Positions 17,897 to 26,742 of a stretch of 64,000 nt of DNA are shown here, piece after piece. Under the pieces are notes generated by a model. The model had not been told where the DNA came from and searched no databases. It saw only the letters and a list, made by a program, of their open reading frames with translations. The stretch lies in NCBI GenBank assembly GCA_964463485.1, contig CAYXDO010000004.1, positions 75,316 to 139,315 on the forward strand, given 5' to 3'. The stretch is from CAYXDO01 sp964463485. Its GTDB lineage: Bacteria > Myxococcota > Kuafuiibacteriia > Kuafuiibacteriales > Kuafuiibacteriaceae. Numbering within the stretch: position 1 is the first letter of the stretch; each line of letters begins with the position of its first letter. Both the position numbers and the translations under genes were made by a program.

Positions 17897-18144
17897 AATG
17901 CCCAAGCTGCACCGACGGCCTTTCCGTAGCCATCCTCTGCGGTCCGGGCTGCACGCTCGCTGCTGTGCGTTGTCAGGACTGCGATGGGACCGGAGCCATC
18001 GCGGAGTCTGCTTTGGCGCGGAAGGCGGAAGGCGAGAAGCTCCGCCAGGACCGAATCAACCGCGGGAAGAGTCTGCGAGAGGAAGCGCAGGACCTGGGAA
18101 TCACCGCGACGGAACTCTCGAGACGGGAGCGAGGAAGGGTATGA
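17893..18144 (+). CDS. DnaJ-type zinc-ribbon protein with C-terminal helix-turn-helix
   Basis: 83 residues. Two zinc-knuckle halves, CPSC and CQDCDGTG (the latter a DnaJ-type CxxCxGxG), are followed by a helical DNA-binding-like segment (SLREEAQDLGITATELSRRERG) similar to Xre-family HTH. Such zinc-ribbon/HTH proteins are small phage regulators. It starts in an ATGA overlap and ends in an ATGA overlap with the helicase. Confidence 0.6.
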   Translation: MKCPSCTDGLSVAILCGPGCTLAAVRCQDCDGTGAIAESALARKAEGEKLRQDRINRGKSLREEAQDLGITATELSRRERGRV

Positions 18145-19592
18145 GTCAGACTCTACGACCCTACCAGGCCAACGCTCTCGAGGAGCTCCGTGCCGGCATC
18201 CGCCAGCGCAAACAACGGCAACTCCTCGTGAGTCCCACGGGCTCCGGGAAGACAACCATCGCGGCCCACATGATTCAGTCTGCGGTCTCGCGGGGAAAGC
18301 GAATCTGGTTCCTCGCTCACCGCAAGGAGCTCATCCAGCAATGCTCCGCTCGGCTGGACGAGCACGACCTCGACCATGGAATCATCCAGGCCCAGCACCC
18401 ACGCCGGCGACCGTGGCTCCCGATTCAGGTTGCGTCCGTGGCCACGCTGGTCCGTCGCGAACTCACGGAACTCCCGGATCTCATCATCATCGACGAGGCG
18501 CACCGAAGCCTGTCTGCGAGCTACCAGAAGATCGCCAAGGCAGCACCGAAGTCCCAAGTCATTGGCCTGACAGCGACGCCCTGGCGGCTCGATGGCCGAC
18601 CGCTGGGCTCGTTCTACGAGTCCTTGGTGCTCGTCGCGAGGCCGTCGGAGCTGATCTCCGAGGGCTGGCTGCTCAAACCGCGACTCTTCGCGCCCGCGAA
18701 GCTCGACCTCACCGACGTGCATGTCCGCGGCGGTGACTACGATGAGGCCGATCTCGCCCAGAAGGTCGACCGACCAAGTCTGCTCGGCGACCTGGTCGAG
18801 CATTGGCGGAAGCTCGTCCAGACCGGAGAGAACCGCCGGACGGTCGTGTTCGCGGTCAACAAGGAACACTCCCGCCACATCACCACATCGTTCCAGGTCG
18901 CCGGTGTGCGGGCCGCTCACCTGGACGAGGCTACGTCCTCTGGCGATCGTGCACAAATCATCCGTGATCTGGCGGCCGGCGAGATCGACATCATCTCCAA
19001 CTGTCAGATCCTCACCGAGGGTTGGGACTTGCCTTCGCTAGCCGCTGTCGTACTTGCCCGGCCGACCAAGTCGGTCGCTCTGTACCTGCAAATGTGCGGT
19101 CGCGGAATGCGGCCGTACCCAGGCAAGACCGAGTTCAAGCTTCTCGACCATGCCTCGTGCGTGTTCGACCTCGGCTTTCCGGAAGACGACCGCGACTACC
19201 GACTCGACGGGCGAGTTCGAGCGCGGAAAAGCAAGAACGCGGCACCTTTCGTTCGGATCTGCGAGCAGTGCTTCCGAGCCTTCCCCTCTCTTATTCGAGA
19301 ATGTCCGGAATGCGGGTGGACCGTGCCGGTGGCCGTTCGCAAAATCAAGCACGACGAAGGTGGCGAGCTCCGGGAGTACAGGCAGGGTGAGCTCCCGGCC
19401 CGCGGTGAGTCGAGGCCTTGGATAGAGCGTCTGAAGCTCCTCACGGACCTGGTCGAGAAGCAGGTGACGAGGGGCTACAAGGAAAAGTGGTCGTGCATCC
19501 AGTACCAGCGGAAACTCAGGCATTGGCCGCCCGCAATCATGCAGGAGCAAGCTCACGCTGAGGTACAGCGGCGGATGGAGGCCCGGTCGTGA
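18141..19592 (+). CDS. SF2 DEAD/DEAH-box helicase (RecQ/Res-subunit-like)
   Basis: 483 residues. Motif I SPTGSGKTT (about 32-40), motif II DEAH (about 120), motif III GLTATP, and C-terminal helicase motifs (FAVNKEHSRHI, TEGWDLPS, QMCGRGMRP). A zinc ribbon (CEQC ... CPEC) sits near residue 375. This is the Type III restriction subunit/SSL2-like helicase common in phage early operons, likely used in replication or recombination. ATG overlaps the preceding stop. Confidence 0.88.
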   Translation: MSQTLRPYQANALEELRAGIRQRKQRQLLVSPTGSGKTTIAAHMIQSAVSRGKRIWFLAHRKELIQQCSARLDEHDLDHGIIQAQHPRRRPWLPIQVASVATLVRRELTELPDLIIIDEAHRSLSASYQKIAKAAPKSQVIGLTATPWRLDGRPLGSFYESLVLVARPSELISEGWLLKPRLFAPAKLDLTDVHVRGGDYDEADLAQKVDRPSLLGDLVEHWRKLVQTGENRRTVVFAVNKEHSRHITTSFQVAGVRAAHLDEATSSGDRAQIIRDLAAGEIDIISNCQILTEGWDLPSLAAVVLARPTKSVALYLQMCGRGMRPYPGKTEFKLLDHASCVFDLGFPEDDRDYRLDGRVRARKSKNAAPFVRICEQCFRAFPSLIRECPECGWTVPVAVRKIKHDEGGELREYRQGELPARGESRPWIERLKLLTDLVEKQVTRGYKEKWSCIQYQRKLRHWPPAIMQEQAHAEVQRRMEARS

Positions 19593-19936
19593 ATCAGACC
19601 GAGGCGCTTGTTGTGGCGGAGACGCTGCTGGCTCTCGCGGCCGAACCCGGCGTGAGGGTGTGGAGACAGAACTCGGGAGCTCTGCCGAATGAGCACGGTC
19701 GGTTTGTGCACTTCGGCATCAAGGGGAGCTCGGACATCTCTGGAATTGTCGGCCCTGAGGGCTGGAGACTGGAGGTCGAGCTGAAGAGCTCGACGGGGCG
19801 ACTCAGGGACAGCCAGCGCGCCTGGCTCGAGATGGTCGCGAAACACGGTGGAATTGGCATCGTCGCACGCAGCTCGCAGGAGGCCCTCGAGGGCCTGAGG
19901 GCTGAGGTCGCGAACAGGAGAAGGCAGCGGACATGA
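19589..19936 (+). CDS. VRR-NUC family nuclease
   Basis: 115 residues with the PD-(D/E)XK-like VRR-NUC core: an early Glu, KGSSDISGIV carrying the catalytic Asp, LEVELKSSTGRL with the E-x-K pair, and the closing Gln of RDSQRAWLEMV. Standalone VRR-NUC proteins act as structure-specific nucleases in phages and follow helicase genes, as here. Starts at GTG in a 4-bp overlap. Confidence 0.88.
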   Translation: MNQTEALVVAETLLALAAEPGVRVWRQNSGALPNEHGRFVHFGIKGSSDISGIVGPEGWRLEVELKSSTGRLRDSQRAWLEMVAKHGGIGIVARSSQEALEGLRAEVANRRRQRT

Positions 19937-20175
19937 ACATTCGGAAATTTCAGGAGCTCCCGGAGGAGCGGCGGAACGAGGTTGAGGGATATCTGTGGGA
20001 CGGGATCGCCCACCTCGAAAGTGCGATCGCGAAGCTCGGCGTCTGTGAGTCGACCGTAAGCGAGCCTTTCGCGACCCACATCAAGGTGATGGAATCACAG
20101 ATGCGCACGTTGCGCTCGCTGCATACGAACCTCACGAAGCAGGTTGAAGTCCTGGGAATGGGAGCGATGGGATGA
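19933..20175 (+). CDS. Small helical hypothetical protein
   Basis: 80 residues, predicted all-helical with a likely coiled coil (HLESAIAKLG ... KVMESQMRTLRSLHTNLTKQVEVLG). No domain recognised. It overlaps both neighbouring nuclease genes by 4 bp, so it may be an accessory subunit (inference). Confidence 0.55.
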   Translation: MNIRKFQELPEERRNEVEGYLWDGIAHLESAIAKLGVCESTVSEPFATHIKVMESQMRTLRSLHTNLTKQVEVLGMGAMG

Positions 20176-21458
20176 GAACCGGAGCCGAAATCGACACCGA
20201 GGAAGAGGACTTCGTTCGCGAGGCCACTCAGGCGAAGCGCCGATTGCCGGTCGTCGAGAGTCGGCGGCCCGGGTCTTTCGTCATGGATGAGTACGACCGA
20301 GTCATCGTGTCGTACTCGTCTATGAAACAACTCCGCAACTGCCCGCGGAAGTACAAGCGGCGGTACCTCGATTGGATCGTGCCTGCCTACATTCGGCCCG
20401 GCGACCCGCGAAACTGGGGGAGCTGTATCCACCGCGGGCTCGAGATCATGCTGGCCCACGGTGACGACGCGACCTCGATGGTCGATGAGGCCATCGTCAA
20501 ATACTGGGGCGACGTCGCGCGGGACCACGAGGCATTCCAGGCCCGGGCACGAGCCCAAGCCGCGCTCAATGAGTACTCCGAGCGCTGGTATGCCGCGGAT
20601 CCCGGCCAGGCGAATCATCACTGGGAGCCGGTTCTCATCGAAAAGAAGTTCACCGGAGACATCATCCATCCGGACACGGGACAGGTTCACCAGCGCTACT
20701 CGATCGGCGGCAAGGTCGACGGCGTCGTGCGTGTGACCGAGGCCTGTCGCTGGGGTGCGTGCGACATCCGACCGGGCCTCTACCTCAAGGAGAACAAGAC
20801 GGCCAAAAGTATCTCCGAGAACTACCTGACCCGGCTCTGGACGGACATGCAGATCCTTCTCTACTCACACTATGTCGCCGACGGGCTGGGCGAGCCGGTC
20901 ATCGGAATCCTCTACGATATCGTAGGGAAGACCGACCTTGCGCATACGGACGCCGAGTCTCCGGCCGAGTTCGAGAAGAGGAAGGCGGACGCGCTGAAGC
21001 AGGCCGAAGCGGGTGAGTACCCGACACGGCTCCGAAAGCGCAACGACGAGCTCCCAGAGGACTTCGAGCGACGCAAGAAGGCGCGCGCGATCGAGCTCAT
21101 CGAGGAGCTTCGGCCGCGGGAACGGGAGTCGGACGAGTCATATTCTGACCGTCTCGCGAAGTCCTACAAGAACGAGTCGATGATGTGCCGCGCATATGTG
21201 GAGGTGGATACGCGAGCGGTAGTCGATGTGAGGCGCGAGCTCTGGCTGCTCCTCGAGCGGCACGACGCGCATCAACTGAACGGGCAGTGGGGAAAGAACG
21301 AAGACCACTGCTTCGCGTACTTCCGAAAGTGCGACTACTGGGCGCTCTGCACGAGCTTCGATAGCCCGACGGTGCTCGACCAGTACGTCATTCGACAGCC
21401 CCACGAAGAACAGGAAGCCACCGAGGACGAGAGCACACCGCTTCCATCGATGGCCTGA
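20172..21458 (+). CDS. PD-(D/E)XK exonuclease (RecB/Cas4-like)
   Basis: 428 residues. Starts of the fold SYSSMKQLRNCPRKYKRRY and WGSCIHRGLE match the PDDEXK_1 family, followed by GKVDGVV (catalytic Asp about 184) and LKENKTAK (E-x-K about 206-208), then the QxxxY-type WTDMQILLYSHY helix. A C-terminal Cys cluster (CPRKY with FRKCDYWALC) may hold an iron-sulfur or zinc site. A phage recombination exonuclease partner for the downstream ATPase is likely. Confidence 0.85.
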   Translation: MRTGAEIDTEEEDFVREATQAKRRLPVVESRRPGSFVMDEYDRVIVSYSSMKQLRNCPRKYKRRYLDWIVPAYIRPGDPRNWGSCIHRGLEIMLAHGDDATSMVDEAIVKYWGDVARDHEAFQARARAQAALNEYSERWYAADPGQANHHWEPVLIEKKFTGDIIHPDTGQVHQRYSIGGKVDGVVRVTEACRWGACDIRPGLYLKENKTAKSISENYLTRLWTDMQILLYSHYVADGLGEPVIGILYDIVGKTDLAHTDAESPAEFEKRKADALKQAEAGEYPTRLRKRNDELPEDFERRKKARAIELIEELRPRERESDESYSDRLAKSYKNESMMCRAYVEVDTRAVVDVRRELWLLLERHDAHQLNGQWGKNEDHCFAYFRKCDYWALCTSFDSPTVLDQYVIRQPHEEQEATEDESTPLPSMA

Positions 21459-21469
21459 AAGGAAGAGTC

Positions 21470-21883
21470 ATGAGTGAACTGAGGTTTTCCGAGTTGCGAG
21501 CAGCGGCCGTGGCTCGACTCCCGCAATTCAAGAACCGCCACGGTCAACCGGCGCACTCGCAGCCTGATGGCTCGGACTGGTCCGATGCGCAGTGGCTTGG
21601 TGCGGTCATGGGAGAGCTCGGCGAATACGCCAACCTTCGGAAGAAAGTGGATCGCGGGGACGTGACGCGCGAGGAAGCTCTGCCGGAGCTCGCAAATGAG
21701 CTCGCGGACGTCCTGACCTATCTCGACATTCTGGCCTTCCGCTTGGGTATCGACCTCGGCGCGGCCGTTGTCGCGAAATTCAACAAGGTCTCTGAACGCT
21801 GCGGTGCCGACGTGTTCCTCGAGTCCGACGGCCATGAGTACGTAGCGATGGACTTGAGGTCTGGCCGGATTGTCCGACGCTGA
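21470..21883 (+). CDS. MazG-like nucleotide pyrophosphohydrolase
   Basis: 137 residues. The MazG helical motif is visible as MGELGEYANL ... PELANELADVLTYLDILA, with the four acidic residues that bind magnesium (E-x-x-E and E-x-x-D). Such phage enzymes hydrolyse non-canonical or signalling nucleotides. A GGAAGAG site precedes the ATG. Confidence 0.85.
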   Translation: MSELRFSELRAAAVARLPQFKNRHGQPAHSQPDGSDWSDAQWLGAVMGELGEYANLRKKVDRGDVTREEALPELANELADVLTYLDILAFRLGIDLGAAVVAKFNKVSERCGADVFLESDGHEYVAMDLRSGRIVRR

Positions 21884-21903
21884 TAGACGAAAGGAGAGCG
21901 AAC

Positions 21904-23280
21904 ATGGCAATTCACATTCCGCGCAAAGGCGATAGCCCGAAACCTATCACGACGACTCTGAGCAGCCGCATCCAGCTCTGGTACGGCGAGAAGAAGATCG
22001 GCAAGACGGTGACGGCGTCCCGGATCCCAGGCGGCGCCTTCTTCCTCCAGTTCGAGGAGGGCCATGACCACGTGGCGCACTTCGGTGAGTCGATCGACTC
22101 GTGGTCGAAGCTGCTGGCGGTACTCGACGAGCTCGGCAAGGTCCCACGAGGCGAGCTCCCGTTTGTGGCGATCGTCTGGGACACGGTCGCGGAGGCCTTC
22201 CGGATGTGCCAGACGTCCGTTCTCGGTCGTCTGAACGTCGACCATGAGTCGGACTCCGGCTTCGGTAAGGGGTACTCGCTCGTCGAGAATGAGTTCCGCC
22301 GGGGCGTCACGCAGGCAACGAAGCTCGGGCTCGCGAATATCTTCATCGCGCACGTCGACTCGAAGACGATGCAGAACGGCAAGAAGGGCAAGGACGCTCG
22401 GGAGTGGAAGAAGACCATCATCGACCTTCCGAGGCCCGCGCAGAAAGTCATCCCAGGGCTCACCGACCTGAACCTCTACTTCACTTCGAGGTTCGACGAG
22501 AAGACCGAGACTCACGAGCGCGTCATCATCACGCAGGGCTCGGACGTCATCGAGGCGGGGGTGAGGTACCCGCCGGACTGGGGCGAGATGCCTCGAGTCA
22601 TCCCGATGAGCTACATCGCACTGGAGAAGGCCTGGAACGCGTGTGCGCCGAAGGCTACTCCGGAGCGCTCGCCGGAAGACCAGCGGTTCATCGACGTCCT
22701 GGCAGCCTACAAGGCGAAGTTCGGCTCGATCGCCTACGACTGGGTCAAGGCCACCTTCGATCTGAAGGACACCGCGGTTCGGGCGTCGATCGTCGAGCGC
22801 CTCGAGCAGTGCGTCAACGCGGGAGCGCCATTCGCTCCGCCCGTGGTCGCTCCGCCCGCGGTCGCTCCGCCCGCGGTCGCTCCGCCCGCGGTCGCTCCGC
22901 CCGTGGTCGCTCCGCCCGTGGTCGCTCCGCCCGTGGTCGCTTCGCCCGTGGTCGCTCCGCCCGTGGCTCCGGCGCCAACCGTCATCGCGGCGCCGGAGCC
23001 GGTCGCTCCCGCGGCTGCGCAGGAGTCGCCTGCGCCCACTGCGCACCCGGCGCGATCATCCGAGGACGAGAGGTACGCACGGGCCATTCGTGCCTACTCA
23101 GACAAGTTCGGCTCGACCGCCTACGACGCCATTCGCGCAGCGTTCGATACACGAGATCCGAACGTTCGATCGGTCCTCATCAGCCGCATCGAGGAGTGCG
23201 TTCTCAAAAACGAGTTGGTCGTACCCATCAACGGCCACGCGGAGCCGAAGGAAGTTCGGTCGGGGACGAAGTTCGCATGA
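21904..23280 (+). CDS. RecA-like AAA ATPase (Sak4/AAA_24-like) with duplicated C-terminal domain
   Basis: 458 residues. The N-terminal ATPase has Walker A GEKKIGKT (about 29-36) and Walker B FVAIVWDT (about 83-90), and resembles phage Sak4-type recombination ATPases. About residues 260-303 carry a helical domain (FIDVLAAYKAKFGSIAYD ... RLEQCV) that recurs at 390-432 (YARAIRAYSDKFGSTAYD ... RIEECV). The two copies flank a Pro/Val/Ala linker coded by a 15-bp tandem repeat. The repeat domain may bind partners or DNA. Good GGAGAG ribosome binding site. Confidence 0.8.
   Translation: MAIHIPRKGDSPKPITTTLSSRIQLWYGEKKIGKTVTASRIPGGAFFLQFEEGHDHVAHFGESIDSWSKLLAVLDELGKVPRGELPFVAIVWDTVAEAFRMCQTSVLGRLNVDHESDSGFGKGYSLVENEFRRGVTQATKLGLANIFIAHVDSKTMQNGKKGKDAREWKKTIIDLPRPAQKVIPGLTDLNLYFTSRFDEKTETHERVIITQGSDVIEAGVRYPPDWGEMPRVIPMSYIALEKAWNACAPKATPERSPEDQRFIDVLAAYKAKFGSIAYDWVKATFDLKDTAVRASIVERLEQCVNAGAPFAPPVVAPPAVAPPAVAPPAVAPPVVAPPVVAPPVVASPVVAPPVAPAPTVIAAPEPVAPAAAQESPAPTAHPARSSEDERYARAIRAYSDKFGSTAYDAIRAAFDTRDPNVRSVLISRIEECVLKNELVVPINGHAEPKEVRSGTKFA
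22831..22965 (+). repeat. Nine tandem 15-bp repeats coding a VAPP linker
   Basis: Units of GTCGCTCCGCCCGYG (first unit starts TTC, one unit has a T change) encode a V-A-P-P-(V/A) pentapeptide repeat. Copy number can change in frame by slippage, altering linker length between the two duplicated domains. Confidence 0.9.
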
Positions 23281-23936
23281 AGGCTCGAGGAGTCATCGTC
23301 GGCCTGGAGTCGGCGCCCAGCATTCGCCAGCAGGCGAAGGACGAGCACGAGTTCTACAAGACGCCGAGCTCGGCCGTGAGGCCGCTCATCGATGCGAACG
23401 TGCTTCCAGAAGGACGATGGCTCGAGCCGTGTGCTGGGGACGGGGCGATTATCCGCTCCGTCCCCGGCCCCGAATGGTGGGCTGCGGATATTCGCCCTGA
23501 GGCGGGCCGACCCCTCGAGGCGCTCGTCGGTCCGCGAGTGCGGTGCCCACTGGACTTCCGGACCGACAAGTTCGTCGCCCTGCTCCGCGAGACACGACCC
23601 GATGTCGTGATTACGAACCCGCCCAATTCGCTAGCGATCGTCCTGGCTCAAATCGTCAGGCGTGAGCTCCCGGATATGTGGCTCGCGCTCCTTCAGCCAT
23701 GCACGATGCTGGCGACGGTCGAGCGGTGGAAGTGGCTTCGGAAGGACTCACCGAACGTCAACTGGCTGGTCGAGCGGCCTGACTTCCTCGGGACCGGCGG
23801 CATCCAGGAGTATTGCTGGTTCGTCTGGCCTCCCCTGAGGCGGAGACCGGCACCGAAGTTCTTCTTCCTTCCACCGGCCGGCTGGGTCGAGCCGCCCGAG
23901 CAACCCTCACTCTTCATGGAGGCGCGACATGGATAA
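23277..23936 (+). CDS. DNA N6-adenine methyltransferase-like protein
   Basis: 219 residues. Motif I is LEPCAGDGAII (S-adenosylmethionine binding) and motif IV is TNPPNS, an NPPY-type catalytic motif with Asn in the fourth place. N-terminal FYKTPSSAVRPLI is typical of small phage methylases. Probably modifies phage DNA to avoid restriction, or is an inactive relative because of the NPPN change. ATGA overlap with the upstream ATPase. Confidence 0.75.
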   Translation: MKARGVIVGLESAPSIRQQAKDEHEFYKTPSSAVRPLIDANVLPEGRWLEPCAGDGAIIRSVPGPEWWAADIRPEAGRPLEALVGPRVRCPLDFRTDKFVALLRETRPDVVITNPPNSLAIVLAQIVRRELPDMWLALLQPCTMLATVERWKWLRKDSPNVNWLVERPDFLGTGGIQEYCWFVWPPLRRRPAPKFFFLPPAGWVEPPEQPSLFMEARHG

Positions 23937-24204
23937 GTCACGAGTGGACGTCGAGGACGTCTGGCAACGCGCGGTCAAGCTGGCCAATGAGCGAATCGCC
24001 GACAAGGCGCCGAAGGGCATGACTCGGCCGTCGAAGGGCACTCTCCTCGAGCCAGCCAAGCGCGCCTGGTCCACAGGGGCACGAGTGAACGCACTCGAGC
24101 ACCTATCGAAAATGCTCTCCGCTCACGCGCGCCCCGTCCCGCTGGCGATGATCGCAGAGCTCGGTGACGCCATCGACCACCTCGATTTCGGAGCGGAGCC
24201 ATGA
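23929..24204 (+). CDS. Hypothetical phage protein
   Basis: 91 residues, helical, unknown. It resembles the product at 17202 over WQRAV, IADKA, ALEHL, PVPLAMIAELGD. Overlaps both neighbours by 4-8 bp. Confidence 0.55.
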   Translation: MDKSRVDVEDVWQRAVKLANERIADKAPKGMTRPSKGTLLEPAKRAWSTGARVNALEHLSKMLSAHARPVPLAMIAELGDAIDHLDFGAEP

Positions 24205-24965
24205 GTCAGTTCGATCTGTTCGGGCCAAGGCCGGCAGTCCCGGTGCGCGTCGGAACGGTCGTCGTGAATCTACATCGGGAGGCTTACGACGTCTACATCG
24301 GCCGGGCTGGGCATGGCTTGGACGGCTATTTTGGGAACCCATTCACTAAAAGTGACCCGGATTGCTTGGCGAAGTTTGAAGGGTACTGCGGGCACCGAGT
24401 CGAACAGGACGCCGAGTTTCGGGAACGCGTCCGTGGGCTGCATGGCAAGCGTCTGGGCTGCTTTTGTGCGCCCGGACCCTGCCATGGAGACATCCTCGCT
24501 CGCTGGGCAGCGAAGCTCTCGGCGTCTCGAGTCAGCGGTGGAGGGGCGCCAATAACCGAGGCATGTCTCTCCATCCCTTCCACCGCTGAGCTCGAGACGC
24601 CGAGCTCCGTGGAGTCGCTTCGGAATGGGCCGGAGACGGTTCCCGGTGGGCTCGTTAGATCGGCGAGCTCCGTTGATGGTGCGGAGCTCGGCGTCTCGTT
24701 ATCTGCAGACGAACTCCGCACGTGTCCGGCGTGCGGAGCTCGAGCGCGAGTCCTGACGGTCCAGGGCGGGGCGGCTCCTGACGAGCTACTCACGACCTAC
24801 CTCTGCCCAGAGTGCGACTGCAAATACCTCAGGGTAACGAAGCGCAAGGACGTGTGTGCGCACGGCAAAGTGCTCTTCGTTTCGTGCTCTGAGTGCCCTC
24901 GGACCTGGGACGACGTCTATCGGAGCCCGCACTTCCGACCTCAGTTCTTCGGAGGCAAGACATGA
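24201..24965 (+). CDS. DUF4326 protein with C-terminal zinc ribbon
   Basis: 254 residues. Residues about 15-110 form a DUF4326 domain (VNLHREAYDVYIGR, YFGNPF, LGCFCAPGPCHGDILARW), common in phages and of unknown activity. About 70 residues of Ser/Glu-rich linker follow, then a zinc ribbon (CPACGARARV ... CPECDCKYL, and CSECPRTW). The linker DNA is packed with inverted repeats, suggesting an inserted palindromic element. Confidence 0.75.
   Translation: MSQFDLFGPRPAVPVRVGTVVVNLHREAYDVYIGRAGHGLDGYFGNPFTKSDPDCLAKFEGYCGHRVEQDAEFRERVRGLHGKRLGCFCAPGPCHGDILARWAAKLSASRVSGGGAPITEACLSIPSTAELETPSSVESLRNGPETVPGGLVRSASSVDGAELGVSLSADELRTCPACGARARVLTVQGGAAPDELLTTYLCPECDCKYLRVTKRKDVCAHGKVLFVSCSECPRTWDDVYRSPHFRPQFFGGKT
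24518..24698. repeat. Nested inverted repeats inside the DUF4326 gene
   Basis: 24518-24542 and 24579-24604 are inverted copies of CTCGGCGTCTCGAG-TCAGCGGTGGA with one bulged base. The part CGAGACGCCGAGCTCC (24593-24608) is inverted again, exactly, at 24683-24698. All lie in the low-complexity linker and keep the frame open. Confidence 0.85.
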
Positions 24966-25204
24966 AACCTCACGTCTACGTACTGTTCGCTGCAGATAAC
25001 CCGGACGAGTCATGCATACTCGCATCGGCAGATTCGCTGCGAGAGATTAGGCGCGATGCCAAGGACCAGGGCGGTGGGTTCGTGTACTCGTATCGGCTCC
25101 AACCCACCGGTCGCTTCGAGCACGGGAAGCACATTCAGGAGACGGTTCCGGATAGTGAGACGTTCGAGGGATATTTCGACTCAGAGGGAAGGCGGAGCAA
25201 GTGA
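24962..25204 (+). CDS. Small hypothetical phage protein
   Basis: 80 residues, unknown, alpha/beta (HVYVLFAADNPDESCILASADSLREIRRDAK ... GGGFVYSYRL). ATG overlaps the upstream stop; the methyltransferase start overlaps its stop. Confidence 0.55.
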   Translation: MKPHVYVLFAADNPDESCILASADSLREIRRDAKDQGGGFVYSYRLQPTGRFEHGKHIQETVPDSETFEGYFDSEGRRSK

Positions 25205-26742
25205 GGTTCTCCGTGCTGCACCTCTTCTGTGGGCTCGGCGGGGGTGCTCTCGGCTTCCAGCGGGCTCGCGCGAACCATGCAGGCCTCGTGGGCTCGTTCC
25301 GTACCCTCTGCGGAATCGACCTCGACGCTGCGGCGTGTCGCGACTTCAAACGACTGACGAAATCTCCGGCTGTCCGGGCAGATGTCGCCTGCATGCAGCC
25401 CGCAGAGCTGCTCGTAGCAACTCGTGGAGAGCATCCGGACGTCATCTTCACATCGCCGCCCTGCACGGGCTTCTCGGGCCTGCTCTCCAACGAGAAGTCA
25501 GGCAGCGAGCACTACCAGGCGCTGAATAGGCTCGTCCTGCAGGGGCTGTTCCTGTCGCTCGAGACCTTCGTCACGAAGCCGCCGAAGCTGATTCTGCTCG
25601 AGAACGTGCCCCGCATCGCACAGCGCGGTGAGAAGCTACTCCTGCAGGTTCGGAGTTTGCTCGCCCGCTATGGATATGTCTTCCACGAAGGGTTCCATGA
25701 CTGCGGCGAGCTCGGCGGGCTGGCGCAGCATCGCCGACGCTTCCTTCTCATCGCTCGGCACGTTCGGTCGGTACCGACGTTCGTGTACTCGCCGCCGAAG
25801 CAGCGGGTCCGGTCTATCAGTGAGGTGCTTGGTAACCTGCCGAGGCCCGAGTTACCAAGCGCTGGGCCGATGCATCGGCTTCCTCGGCTCAAGTGGAAGA
25901 CGTGGGTACGACTCGCCCTCATCCCCGCAGGTGGAGACTGGCGGGCGCTCGGCACTCGAGACGGGTCGAAGCGCCACAACAACGTGCTCCGCGTCGTCCC
26001 ATGGAACGCCCCGAGCGTCGCGGTTACGGCTGGAGGGCACCCGACGTCCGGCGGGCCGTGCTGTGCCGACCCGCGATTCGACGGTGAGTACCGTCGAGGG
26101 ACCTACCGAGTAGTTCGGTGGGATGGAGTCGCTGGAACGGTCACTGGCGAAGCTGCTCCGAGCACAGGCCCGTTTTCAGTCGCTGACCCCAGGATGGGGC
26201 AGCACGAGAACAAGATGCGAGTCGAGCGGTGGGAGGCCCCCGCTCACACGGTTACGGGCTCAGACCGAGTTGGCTCCGGAGCTCCTTCGGTCGCGGACCC
26301 TCGAATCGCCGGGAAGGGCTCGAGGCCCGACCTCTTCGGCGTGCTCGCCTGGAACCAAGCGGCGAAGACCATCAACGGGCAGGCGCGAGTCTCGAGCTCC
26401 AACTGTCCAGCGGCCGTCGCTGACCCTCGGCTCCCGAACTGGGAGGACCGACCGGACCCTCCTCCGCTGATTATCGGCGAGGACGGGACCTGGCATCGGC
26501 CCCTCACGACCCTCGAGCTCGCGGCTCTGCAGGGGCTGCCCACTGAGGTCGACGGACAGCCTCTCGTCTTGGACGGTGCGTCGCACTCAGGCTGGCGCAA
26601 GCGGATCGGGAACTGCGTACCACCGCCAGCCGCTCAGGCGATGGCCGAGGCAATCCTCGACTCGCTCATGGCGAGCTCCGCTGGACAGACCTTCCGTCTC
26701 GGCGGGTCTGGGATCTGGGTTCAGGAGGGCATTCATGTCTAG
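25201..26742 (+). CDS. C5-cytosine DNA methyltransferase
   Basis: 513 residues. Motif I LHLFCGLGGGALGF, motif IV SPPCTGFSG (catalytic Cys about 90), motif VI LLENVPRI, motif VIII QHRRRFLLIA, motif X RIGNCVPPPAAQ. The target-recognition part is long and holds at least four related units of the type TVTG ... GAPSVADPR. Methylates cytosine in phage DNA, likely to avoid host restriction. GTG start inside a 4-bp overlap. Confidence 0.92.
   Translation: MRFSVLHLFCGLGGGALGFQRARANHAGLVGSFRTLCGIDLDAAACRDFKRLTKSPAVRADVACMQPAELLVATRGEHPDVIFTSPPCTGFSGLLSNEKSGSEHYQALNRLVLQGLFLSLETFVTKPPKLILLENVPRIAQRGEKLLLQVRSLLARYGYVFHEGFHDCGELGGLAQHRRRFLLIARHVRSVPTFVYSPPKQRVRSISEVLGNLPRPELPSAGPMHRLPRLKWKTWVRLALIPAGGDWRALGTRDGSKRHNNVLRVVPWNAPSVAVTAGGHPTSGGPCCADPRFDGEYRRGTYRVVRWDGVAGTVTGEAAPSTGPFSVADPRMGQHENKMRVERWEAPAHTVTGSDRVGSGAPSVADPRIAGKGSRPDLFGVLAWNQAAKTINGQARVSSSNCPAAVADPRLPNWEDRPDPPPLIIGEDGTWHRPLTTLELAALQGLPTEVDGQPLVLDGASHSGWRKRIGNCVPPPAAQAMAEAILDSLMASSAGQTFRLGGSGIWVQEGIHV

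Noticed and set aside
21718..23046. Long antisense frame with DHGRS-type repeats
   Set aside because: Its repeats are just the reverse of the VAPP linker of the ATPase.
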